Assembly (NCBI GenBank): GCA_050999155.1
Contig: JBPCPM010000024.1
Location: forward strand, 1-27,336
Direction of reading: 5' to 3'
Length of the DNA: 27,336 bases
From: JBPCPM01 sp050999155
Lineage (GTDB): Bacteria; Actinomycetota; Thermoleophilia; Solirubrobacterales; 70-9
This document shows, piece by piece, positions 1 to 6,293 of the stretch. The notes under the pieces were generated by a model that made no database searches, was not told where the DNA came from, and worked only from the letters and a program-made list of their open reading frames with translations. The first letter of the stretch is position 1, and each line of letters starts with the position of its first letter. Made by a program: the position numbers and the translations under genes.

Positions 1-21
1 TAGGTAGTTAGAGTCCGTGCG

Positions 22-679
22 ATGAGCGAGTCCCTGCCCAGAACGCTGATCCTGGGTGGCGGGATAGCCGGTCTGGAGGCGTTATTGGCGCTCACGGATC
101 TAGCCGCGGAGCGCACGGAGCTAACCCTCGTCGCCCCCGACCCCGACTTCTTGTTGAAGCCGATGGCGGTGGAGGAGCGTCGTTTGTGTCGGCGGGCGTG
201 CGCGCAGCGTCTACGAAGGTGCAACGACGCTTCAGGCCGTCGGTGAGAGGATGGCTATCGACGGACTCATCGCCGAGGCCGCCGAGCACAGCTCGCATCG
301 ACTGGACTCTCATTGTCCCGCCCGGGGTGAGCTGGGCCCTTCCGCTCTACGAGGTCGCCCTGATGATCCGCCGCCGCGCCGATGAGGTTGGCCACCGCGA
401 GCAGGCCGATGCTGCTGCCGAGCACATCGCGGCGGAGCTCGGGGCAGATGTCGAAGCCTCGCCTTTCCACCCCGTTCTCCGTGGCAAGCTGATTATCGGG
501 GGGGAGTCGCTCAACCTGAGCCACGATCTCACCGGCGGACATGCGCCGCATGGCTCGCTCACGAGCCCGTTGGGTCGGAGCGCGGCCCGCCATCGACACC
601 CCTGGACATCGAGGTCGCCCTACCGCATGAGTGGTACGAGAACCCGATGGCGCTCGACCCTTACGGACCGCCGCCGTGA
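22..679 (+). pseudogene. Broken FAD/NAD-dependent oxidoreductase (sulfide:quinone reductase-like)
   Basis: Wreck of a pyridine nucleotide-disulfide oxidoreductase. The first frame from the ATG at 22 gives an FAD-binding dinucleotide fold (LILGGGIAGLEALLAL) followed by LVAPDPDFLLKPMAVEE, and then loses the reading frame near 178. Family-like sequence continues in other frames: VYEGATTLQAV around 210, VPPGVSWALPLYEVALM around 317-370, and ELGADVEASPFHPVLRGK around 435-490. The family's usual tail, LPHEWYENPMALDPYG, is in yet another frame and ends at the stop at 677-679. An intact relative has roughly 380 to 400 residues; only about 220 codons fit here, so there is a large internal deletion plus several frameshifts. 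No working enzyme is expected. The family assignment is from remembered motifs; the loss of frame is seen directly. Confidence 0.75.
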
Positions 680-720
680 GTAGTCGGCTGAAGCTTCCCT
701 TCTCCAACCGAAAGATCCCG

Positions 721-1170
721 ATGTCACAACGTGTGCTTGTCCTGACCAACGAGAACCTGGCCGATGCCAACGAGGTGCCCGAAGCGATTCGACCATTCAT
801 CGAGGAAGCGGAAGAGATCCACGTGATCGCCCCGACGCTGACTACCTGGCTGCAATGGGTTGCAACAGACATTGATGGCGCGCGAGTGTCAGCCGACGAG
901 CGTCTTCGGACCGTGTTCGACCACATGCAAGCTGGCGGCCTGAAGCCCCAGGGGGCAGTGGGAGCCGAGAACCAGGTCAGCGCGATCGCCGATGCGCTCG
1001 CCGACTTTGATGCCGACCTGATCGTGCTCAGGCTCCACGCGCCCGGAAGCGGGGACGAGAACTGGCGTGAGCATCGGATTGCCGAGCAGGTGCGCTCACA
1101 CTTCGACGTGGCAACGGTGGTCTTCTACTTCGACAACGAAGGACAGGTTGTGGGGAGCGAAGAAGCCTAG
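721..1170 (+). CDS. UspA-like (universal stress) domain protein
   Basis: Protein of 149 aa starting at ATG 721. A longer frame runs up to 631 but overlaps the decayed upstream gene, so the ATG preceding SQRVLVLTNEN is preferred; the ribosome site is weak. The layout suggests the alpha/beta UspA fold: a first strand RVLVLTNENL, a second strand EIHVIAP, then an Asp-rich segment DFDADLIVLRLHAP and a last strand ATVVFYFD. The Gly-rich ATP-binding motif of classical UspA proteins (G2xG9xG[ST]) is not visible, so nucleotide binding is doubtful. The stop codon TAG (1168-1170) overlaps the left target duplication of the insertion sequence that follows, so the element landed immediately behind this gene without damaging it. 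It is the only intact gene between two degraded ones. Function in the cell is unknown. Confidence 0.7.
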   Translation: MSQRVLVLTNENLADANEVPEAIRPFIEEAEEIHVIAPTLTTWLQWVATDIDGARVSADERLRTVFDHMQAGGLKPQGAVGAENQVSAIADALADFDADLIVLRLHAPGSGDENWREHRIAEQVRSHFDVATVVFYFDNEGQVVGSEEA

Positions 1171-1176
1171 CGACTG
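1169..1176. repeat. Left target-site duplication of the IS1595-family element
   Basis: AGCGACTG lies immediately outside the left inverted repeat and is repeated exactly outside the right one at 2165-2172. Removing the element and one copy restores the UspA-like gene's TAG stop followed by AGCGGCCCGG. Confidence 0.9.
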
Positions 1177-2164
1177 GATGCGTATCCGGTTCCGTCAGGT
1201 GAGCGCCGTGCGGTGCTGCGGTGGCTCGTCCAGACTTCCCGCGATCGATCATGGAGTTCCAGGACCGCTTCGCAACTGAAGACGCCTGCCTCGAGTACCT
1301 GGCGGCCTCGCGCTGGCCGGGGGGCTTTGTCTGCCCCGGCTGCGGGGGGCGGCACGCCTGGGTGCTCGAGCGCCGGCACATAGGGGAGTGCTCAGGCTGC
1401 TCGCAGCAGACCTCGGTCACGGCGGGGACCGTCATGCACCGGACACGCACGCCGCTGCGAACGTGGTTTTGGGCGGCTTATCTGGTCGCCACACATCACC
1501 CCGGGATCTCCGCCAAGCAGCTACAGCGCCAACTCGGACTCTCGCGCTATGAGACCGCATGGCTGATCCTCCAGAAGCTGCGCCGGGCGATGGTCGCCCC
1601 CGAGCGCAGTCTCCTCAGCCACGAAGTCGAGATCGGCGAGTTCTGGCTTGGTGGCTACGAGGAAGGTCTCAAGGGCAGCCGTCAGCGCGGCAAGAAGGCC
1701 CTGGTGGGTGCCGCAATCGAGGTCCGCGGAGCCGGGTCGGGGCGTCTACGCCTGCGGATGCTCGCCAACTCGCGGGCGAAGACGCTGAGGCGTTCACGCA
1801 GGCGACTACGGCCTCCGGAGCGATCGTCCACACCGACGGGCTGAACTCCTACGCCGGACTGGCAGAGCTCGGCTACCGGCACCGCCCGCGCAAGCAGACA
1901 GGTGCCGCGGCAGGAGACGAGCTGCTACCCCGAGCGCACCGGGCTATCTCCAACCTCAAGGCGTGGATGCACGGCACCCACCGAGGCGTCTCACACGAGC
2001 ATCTGCCCGTCTATCTCGACGAGTTCGTCTTCCGCCACAACCGCCGCGGCACCCCGATGGCCGCATTCCAGACCTTGCTCGGGCTCGGCGCGAGCCACGA
2101 TCCAACGACCTACGGCGAGATGACTGCGCTCAGGCACGCAGCCTGAGCCAACCGGATACGCATC
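1177..2164. mobile_element. Complete IS1595-family (ISXO2-like) insertion sequence, 988 bp
   Basis: Both ends can be fixed from the sequence. The left end GATGCGTATCCGGTT (1177-1191) is the exact inverted repeat of AACCGGATACGCATC (2150-2164), and similarity continues inward (CCGTCAG versus GGCTCAG). The element is flanked by a perfect 8-bp direct repeat, AGCGACTG, at 1169-1176 and 2165-2172. An 8-bp target duplication is what the IS1595 family makes, in agreement with the transposase inside. Intact ends and duplication argue for a fairly recent insertion, although the transposase is damaged. No other copy is in this window. Confidence 0.93.
1221..2146 (+). pseudogene. IS1595-family transposase, frameshifted and catalytically altered
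   Basis: The first frame (GTG 1221 or ATG 1251) has the family's N-terminal region EFQDRFATEDACLEYL, then a zinc ribbon (CPGCGG...CSGCSQQ) and the DDE nuclease start. Around 1770-1779 the coding sense moves to the -1 frame and continues as EDAEAFTQATTASGAIVHTDG (second catalytic Asp), ending with the typical ISNLKAWMHGTHRGVS and YLDEFVFRHNRR to the stop at 2146. Two lesions are visible. One is the net one-base frameshift. The other is that the motif normally read as VEVDE is here EVEIGE: codon 1635-1637 is GGC (Gly) where the first catalytic Asp is expected, one transition away from GAC. I see no slippery heptamer at the junction, so programmed frameshifting is unlikely. A sequencing error could explain the frameshift but not both lesions. 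Confidence 0.88.
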
Positions 2165-2172
2165 AGCGACTG
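2165..2172. repeat. Right target-site duplication of the IS1595-family element
   Basis: Second exact copy of AGCGACTG, immediately after the right terminal inverted repeat. It pairs with 1169-1176. Confidence 0.9.
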
Positions 2173-2239
2173 AGCGGCCCGGGCTGGTGCGGGGGCCTAC
2201 GTTCAGGGCGTGGGAGGGGTCGCCGAGCGCCGATGCTCG

Positions 2240-2410
2240 GCCGCGCGTTCGCGGACGTGGGCCCTCTCCTCGACCGTTATCGCACCCGGGGGTCGGTGAG
2301 CGCCTCCCCGGCGGGATCTCGACCACGATCGCGCGCGCATCGTCGGTCGAGTCGAGGATCTTCGGCGAGTGCGGGCGCAGATCCAGCTTGATGGCGTCCC
2401 AACTCTTCAT
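2240..2410 (-). pseudogene. Truncated cupin-like gene remnant
   Basis: Reading leftward from ATG 2410, 35 residues (MKSWDAIKLD ... ARAIVVEIPPG) resemble the N-terminus of small single-domain actinobacterial cupins. A one-base shift after 2306 continues the resemblance (GEALTDPRVR) to an immediate stop, and scraps such as ERAHV follow near 2250. The barrel core with its metal-binding His residues is absent. It sits just downstream of the molybdopterin oxidoreductase gene (21 nt from that gene's stop) and just beyond the insertion sequence, so it may once have been co-transcribed with the oxidoreductase. The family call rests on one short segment. Confidence 0.5.
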
Positions 2411-2430
2411 GTCTTCACCCTCTCGCGACA

Positions 2431-4227
2431 TCAGATTGATTGCCGATAGCCGAAGAACTCGTGGTCTTGGTTGTAGCCGCCGTAGCCGCCCCCGATCTCC
2501 GCGAAGCTCGCGACGAACTCCACCCCCTTGATCCACTTCACTTGCTTGAAGCCGAGCTGGACCTCGTTTCGCAGCCGAAGGGGGGCACCGTGACCGAAGG
2601 AGAGCGGCTTGTCGTTCATGTCGTAGGCGAGCATCGTCAGGTGATAGCTCATCTGCTCGATCGGGTGCGCGTCGTAGTAGAGGCCCCCATCGGGCCCGTC
2701 CCCGAGGGAGTAGAAGACGACCCACCTCGCTTCCGGCTGCGGTTTGACCAGGTCCACAATGCCCTGCATCGACACGCCGCCCCACTTGGCGATTCCCGAC
2801 CACCCCTGGATGCAGAAGTGCTGGGTGATCTGCTCGTGGCGCGGCAGCGCCCGCATCTCAACCATGCTGAGCTCGACGGGGTTCTCGACCAAACCGTTGA
2901 CCCGCAACCGGTAATCGGCGAAGTCACCGGCCAACAGGGCGTCGTACTCCTCCGAGTCGGGGTACTTTCCGTTGTGCCAAAAGTAGGGCGAGATGTCCTT
3001 CTCGGAGTACTCGCCCGGCGTCGCATCGACGTGCTCGAAGAGGCGTTGGACGGGGCCGATCAGCGCGTAGCCGACCCGCTGCACCACCCGAGGGTGTCTG
3101 AGGGTCACGGGGGTGGCGGCAACCCACGCGATGATGCAAATGACCATCGCCGCCGCGAAGATCCAGACACCGGTCCAAGTCTGCCCGTCCTGGGCAGCGA
3201 AGATGTGGTTCATATTGACCACCGGACCGGTCGCCAGCGCCAGCGTGACGTGGCCCACGATGAACACCAGGAACCAGACGAGGACGAGGAAGTGAAGCGA
3301 GCGCGCGGTCTGGATGCTTAGCACCTTGCTGATCCGCTTGAACCGGGTCGACAGCGCCGGAGACATGCCGAGGCCCGTGATCAGCGCGAGCGGAGCTGCG
3401 ACGAAGATCGTGATGAAGTACGCGAGCAGCTGCAGTCCGTTGTAGGCGACCCATGCGTCCTCGGTCGGCCAGTCCAGCGAGAGGTACTGGATCAGCACCG
3501 ATAGAGCGTTCGGGAACACCTCCCAGCTCGGCGGCACCACCCGCTCCCATTGCGAGGTTGCGAACAGCAGGACGTAAAAGACCAGGCCGTTGGCCAGCCA
3601 GAGCACATCGGTGCCGAGATGCCACCAGCGAGCCAACCCGATCGAGTGGCGAATCCCAGGCAGACCGAGCTGCCCGGGCAGACTGATCGAGTCCTCCTTG
3701 GCGGTCCATAAGGGTTTGTCGGGAACCGGCTCTTGAATCCGGAACCAGTCCCTGCCCGGAGTGCTGTGCCGGGTCCAGTACAGCCGCGGGTGGTCACTGA
3801 GGATCTGCACTCCGGAGCGGATGATGAAAATCATCAGGAAGAGATTGAGAAAGTGCTGGGCCGCCACCCACAGGGGCAGACCTGCGTTCGCCTCGGCGTC
3901 GGCGGTCACGACAGTGCCCGGGTAGTCGGCGATGAATTCCTGGACCGACGACGTGCCGCGAAGGCCCCTCGCGACCGCCACCGCCGCGACCAGGAGAACG
4001 AGACCGATCGGGATCAGCCACAGCAGGTTGAACCATCTGCTGCGGCCGATCCGCACTCGCGGAGCGATCCCGCGAGCGACCGGCACCGACCCGGCCCAGG
4101 TAGCAGGATCGACGACCTCCTCTCCCTTGGTCAGTTGCGAGCGGTAGCCCTGCACCCCATCGGGCGAGGCGTTCGGGGAACGTGGCTCGGCCTCGGGCGG
4201 TTCACGAGGACTGTCCTGGTCACTCAT
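2431..4227 (-). CDS. Cytochrome b561-like membrane domain fused to molybdopterin oxidoreductase (SUOX/MsrP fold)
   Basis: Protein of 598 aa. Start chosen at ATG 4227 because GGGAG lies 9 nt upstream; the in-frame ATG at 4236 directly abuts that site and a longer frame reaches 4377. Residues 1-60 are a hydrophilic, Pro-rich head. About six membrane helices follow (near 66-88, 118-143, 205-225, 264-288, 311-334 and 352-374). His312 and His326 are 14 apart in one helix, the spacing of bis-His b-type haem helices; His125 and His203 are possible partners. Residues 430-598 match the oxidoreductase molybdopterin domain, with Cys472 in HFCIQGWSG as the expected molybdenum ligand, and HGAPLRLR and KWIKGVEF later. 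No twin-arginine signal is seen and an even helix number would leave the catalytic part in the cytoplasm. Likely role: electron transfer between the quinone pool and a molybdenum site; the substrate is unknown. It is intact among broken neighbours. Confidence 0.88.
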   Translation of the reverse strand: MSDQDSPREPPEAEPRSPNASPDGVQGYRSQLTKGEEVVDPATWAGSVPVARGIAPRVRIGRSRWFNLLWLIPIGLVLLVAAVAVARGLRGTSSVQEFIADYPGTVVTADAEANAGLPLWVAAQHFLNLFLMIFIIRSGVQILSDHPRLYWTRHSTPGRDWFRIQEPVPDKPLWTAKEDSISLPGQLGLPGIRHSIGLARWWHLGTDVLWLANGLVFYVLLFATSQWERVVPPSWEVFPNALSVLIQYLSLDWPTEDAWVAYNGLQLLAYFITIFVAAPLALITGLGMSPALSTRFKRISKVLSIQTARSLHFLVLVWFLVFIVGHVTLALATGPVVNMNHIFAAQDGQTWTGVWIFAAAMVICIIAWVAATPVTLRHPRVVQRVGYALIGPVQRLFEHVDATPGEYSEKDISPYFWHNGKYPDSEEYDALLAGDFADYRLRVNGLVENPVELSMVEMRALPRHEQITQHFCIQGWSGIAKWGGVSMQGIVDLVKPQPEARWVVFYSLGDGPDGGLYYDAHPIEQMSYHLTMLAYDMNDKPLSFGHGAPLRLRNEVQLGFKQVKWIKGVEFVASFAEIGGGYGGYNQDHEFFGYRQSI

Positions 4228-4456
4228 ACGGCGCATCTCCCGGCCTGGTCGCGGCGCCCTCCGAGGAAACGACCCGCCCACCGTCGGTCTCCCAAACGGC
4301 CAGGCGCCGGTCGATCGACTCCGACGACGATCGACGCTCGGGCTCGTCGGTCGTGTCGGCAGGGCGTGGAGCTGCAAGCCGAGTGCCTGTCGGACGATCG
4401 TCTCGATCTACATCCTGCTGATGCCGGTCTGCAGCGCAGATCTCGTTTGGCTTCAT
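4220..4456 (-). CDS. Possible 78-aa hydrophilic protein upstream of the molybdenum gene
   Basis: An open frame from ATG 4456 whose stop overlaps the ATG of the molybdopterin oxidoreductase gene in an ATGAGTGA arrangement, which would allow translational coupling. The product is charged and disordered-looking (RRSSSESIDRRLAVWETDGG), has no hydrophobic segment and matches no family I recognise. GC-rich DNA makes such frames by chance, and this region is otherwise degraded, so the gene is doubtful. Confidence 0.3.
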   Translation of the reverse strand: MKPNEICAADRHQQDVDRDDRPTGTRLAAPRPADTTDEPERRSSSESIDRRLAVWETDGGRVVSSEGAATRPGDAPYE

Positions 4457-4825
4457 GTCCTCATCAGACCCGAGGGTACGCCTCCGTGCGGGCAGGAACC
4501 AGAGCCGCCCGACCGTGGTGAAACACAGGGGCCACCAGTTGGCTGGCGGCTTCGGTGTGGGGCACGATCGTGGACGGTCCTGTTAGCGGCGGCGTTCGGG
4601 GGCCGCGTCGGGAGGCCACAAGCCGGGCCCCGCTTCGTGACTCCGTTGATCCCCCCGCATTGGAGGGGACCAAAGACTCAGGCAACACTCGAAGCGAGGA
4701 TTCAGACGGCGACGCTGAAGCCAGGGCTAGGTCCTTCCGCGCTGGAGGGGACGTGACCGGCCCCTTGTGGCAACCTGGCGATCTGTGAAGAGTCGACCTC
4801 ATGCGGGTTTCCAGATTCCCCGCCA
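4457..4825. other. Gene-free stretch in the decayed accessory region
   Basis: No convincing coding region. Short frames exist on both strands but none carries a recognisable motif. GGAGGGGAC occurs twice (near 4661 and 4743), without further extension. The segment separates the molybdenum gene from transposase and integrase remnants and is probably relic DNA. Confidence 0.5.
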
Positions 4826-4975
4826 GCGGCTACGGCCGTTCGCGAGGCGATCGAGTCCCTGCCCGAGAGCGCCTGGAGCGCGGCCCGTAGCCAGGACGGC
4901 AGCGAGCGTCCCAACGGCGAGGTCGCCGAGATCACCGACCTGCTCGAACTCGCTCTGGCCTGGTGGCTAGGGCCG
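4826..4975 (+). pseudogene. Probable IS1380-family transposase fragment
   Basis: In one frame the stretch reads AVREAIESLPESAWSAARSQDG and then GEVAEITDLLELALAWW. This resembles the segment of IS1380-type transposases where a helix with an AI..IP..AW pattern precedes a VAEITDLL strand, which in full proteins is followed by a WPEGTRL-type motif. Here only about 45 residues remain and the continuation is lost, the next recognisable sequence being the integrase start at 4976. No inverted repeats were found. The assignment is from memory of the family pattern and is tentative. Confidence 0.4.
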
Positions 4976-5453
4976 ATGGCTCGTAAAGCGTCCGGGCAGC
5001 TAATCGTCCGAGAGGGCGCCCGGGGCCGCAGCTATGCGTTGCGGTTCCGGGCCTACGGCCAGCGCCACCACCTGACCCTCGGAACCGAAGCGGAGGGATG
5101 GACGCGCAAGGCCGCCCAGTACGAACTAGAACACACCCTCGCGGCCGTCAAGAGAGGGTGATCGAGCCGACCGTCGCCCGCGCAGGCGAGCTGCTCGCCG
5201 AGCGGGGCCAGCCACTACGTGAGGGCGTGACCGCACACAAGCTGCAGCACACGGCCGCGTCGATCCTCGCCGCACTGAGCTGGCCGATGCCTGAGGTGAT
5301 CGCCCAGCTCGGCCACACCGATCCTGCATTCATCCCGCGGGTCTACGCCCATTCGATGCGCCGCGACGAGCGGGAGGTCGCCCGCCTCCGCGCCCTGGTC
5401 GAGGGCCGTAATGGGCACGAATGGGCACAAACCCGGCTGGCGGGGCATCGGGG
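4976..5453 (+). pseudogene. Internally deleted tyrosine recombinase (phage-type integrase) next to tRNA-Gly
   Basis: From ATG 4976 the frame gives an Arm-type DNA-binding start (GARGRSYALRFRAYGQRHHLTLG, then EGWTRKAAQYELEHTLAAVKRG) ending at a stop at 5159-5161. In a different frame, beginning within 10 nt of that stop, the integrase C-terminus follows: VTAHKLQHTAAS, then VIAQLGHTDP and the nucleophile tyrosine in RVYAHSM. The core-binding domain and the first half of the catalytic domain (first Arg, Lys) are missing; an intact enzyme would have roughly 370 to 400 residues. The second catalytic Arg of the HxLRHT motif is Gln (codon 5245-5247, CAG). Coding resemblance ends around 5405-5450, about 70-110 nt from tRNA-Gly, the usual place for an element's integrase. 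It cannot be active. Confidence 0.85.
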
Positions 5454-5485
5454 GGAGCATCCTATCAGCGGCCCCGAGGACGAAG

Positions 5486-5505
5486 AAAACCCCGCCGGAG
5501 CGGGG
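5486..5505 (-). terminator. Rho-independent terminator of tRNA-Gly
   Basis: On the minus strand, CCCCGC-TCCG-GCGGGG forms a 6-bp G/C stem with a 4-nt loop (5490-5505), followed directly by TTTTC. It starts 11 nt beyond the tRNA 3' end. Confidence 0.8.
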
Positions 5506-5516
5506 CTTTCAGAGGG

Positions 5517-5590
5517 AGCGGCTGATGGGATTCGAACCCACGACCGTCTGCATGGCAAGCAGACGCTCTAGCCAGCTGAGCTACAGCCGC
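5517..5590 (-). tRNA. tRNA-Gly (anticodon GCC)
   Basis: The 74-nt minus-strand sequence folds as a cloverleaf. The acceptor stem GCGGCTG/CAGCCGC pairs fully (5584-5590 with 5518-5524). The D arm contains AGCTCAGCTGGCTAGAGC. The anticodon stem TCTGC/GCAGA encloses the loop TTGCCAT with anticodon GCC. The T arm has GGTTCGAATCC. The discriminator is T (5517) and the CCA end is not encoded. Its 3' half faces the integrase remnant, so it is the likely integration site of the decayed element. Confidence 0.96.
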
Positions 5591-5601
5591 GCGATCGGCG
5601 A

Positions 5602-5630
5602 AGTATAGCCCTCGCCCGGCGGGCGATCAG
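5602..5630 (-). promoter_or_regulatory. Sigma-70-type promoter of tRNA-Gly
   Basis: On the minus strand a -10 box TATACT (5602-5607) lies 17 nt from CTGATC (5625-5630), a partial -35 match. Transcription would start near 5595, about 5 nt before the tRNA. The -35 element overlaps the stop codon of the RNase HI gene, so the tRNA can be made independently of that operon. Confidence 0.65.
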
Positions 5631-6055
5631 CGGCGGGGCGAGGCGTCCAGGGCCTCGTTGACCAGGCGATCGGCCTCGGCGTTGGCGGCCCGTTTGATGT
5701 GGCGGATCTCCCACCCGTCGAGCTCGGCCAGCGCCTTGCGCACCTGGGCGTGCAGGGGCTTGAGGTCGGCGTTCTTGACCTTGTAGGCGCCCTGGACCTG
5801 CTTGACGACGAGCTCGGAGTCGCCGAGCAGCTCGAGCCGCTTGCCGCCCAGCGCCCGGGCGCGTTCGATGCCGGCCAACAGCGCGCGGTACTCCGCCACG
5901 TTGTTGGTCGCCCGGCCGATCGTCTCACCGTGCTCGTCGACCACGAGGCCGTCGTCGGTGGCCACGACCACGCCGATCGCAGCCGGACCCGGGTTTCCCC
6001 GGGCGCCACCGTCGACGTTGACCACGAGCCGGTCGAACCCGTCGGCCGTGCTCAC
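5627..6055 (-). CDS. rnhA: Ribonuclease HI
   Basis: Protein of 142 aa from GTG 6055, the normal size for a single-domain RNase HI. It cleaves the RNA strand of RNA/DNA hybrids. All four acidic metal ligands are present: Asp15 (NVDGGARGN), Glu55 (NNVAEYRAL), Asp79 (LLGDSELV) and Asp129 (NAEADRLVN). The motif set (GGARGNPGPAAIG, KVKNADLKPL) is typical of the actinobacterial and archaeal-like group often annotated as reverse-transcriptase-like protein. Its GTG overlaps the upstream TGA in a GTGA arrangement (6052-6055), so translation is coupled to the 69-aa protein before it. The rnhB gene for RNase HII lies elsewhere in the window, so both hybrid-cleaving enzymes are present. Confidence 0.93.
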   Translation of the reverse strand: MSTADGFDRLVVNVDGGARGNPGPAAIGVVVATDDGLVVDEHGETIGRATNNVAEYRALLAGIERARALGGKRLELLGDSELVVKQVQGAYKVKNADLKPLHAQVRKALAELDGWEIRHIKRAANAEADRLVNEALDASPRR

Positions 6056-6261
6056 TCCGTCGGACCGATCGGGGGGAACGTCCCCGGGATCCGCTGGCGC
6101 CGGCGCTCACCGTCGTTGTCGCCGTCGATCTCAGCGCCCGGACCGGAGCTGCGCGATCGACGATCGACGATCACCTTCACGTTCGGGTCATCGGCGTAGT
6201 AGGCCACGAGCTTGTCGTACAGCTCATCGGCCATCGGCGCGGGAACGACGCAGTAAATCAC
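6052..6261 (-). CDS. Conserved-looking 69-aa protein coupled to RNase HI
   Basis: Chosen start GTG 6261, giving VIYCVVPAPMADELYDKLVAYY; the frame remains open upstream to 6465, but the extra part is low-complexity Arg/Gly sequence of the shadow type. The first 40 residues look like a compact alpha/beta unit (strand IYCVVP, helix ADELYDKLVAYYADD, strand VKVIVDRR). The rest is charged and probably unstructured, ending in RIPGTFPPIGPTE. It overlaps rnhA by 4 nt and follows the zinc-ribbon gene by 32 nt, so the three are probably one transcript. I do not recognise a characterised family. The VIVDRRS element resembles small uncharacterised proteins I associate with Solirubrobacterales. Confidence 0.7.
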   Translation of the reverse strand: MIYCVVPAPMADELYDKLVAYYADDPNVKVIVDRRSRSSGPGAEIDGDNDGERRRQRIPGTFPPIGPTE

Positions 6262-6293
6262 CGGCCGGACTCTAGCGCCGGTGCCGGACCGGC

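Noticed and set aside
1770..1779. Programmed -1 frameshift producing a full transposase
   Set aside because: No slippery heptamer and no obvious following stem are seen. The first catalytic Asp is also replaced, so simple decay is the better explanation.
4421..4756. 111-codon plus-strand frame in the gene-free stretch
   Set aside because: No motif, unconvincing composition and no ribosome site; it lies in relic DNA.
5411..5608. Plus-strand frame giving MGFEPTTVCMASRRSSQLSYSR across 5521-5590
   Set aside because: It is the antisense reading of tRNA-Gly, a well-known source of false proteins; the same holds for the DGIRTHDRLHGKQ end of the frame carrying the integrase remnant.
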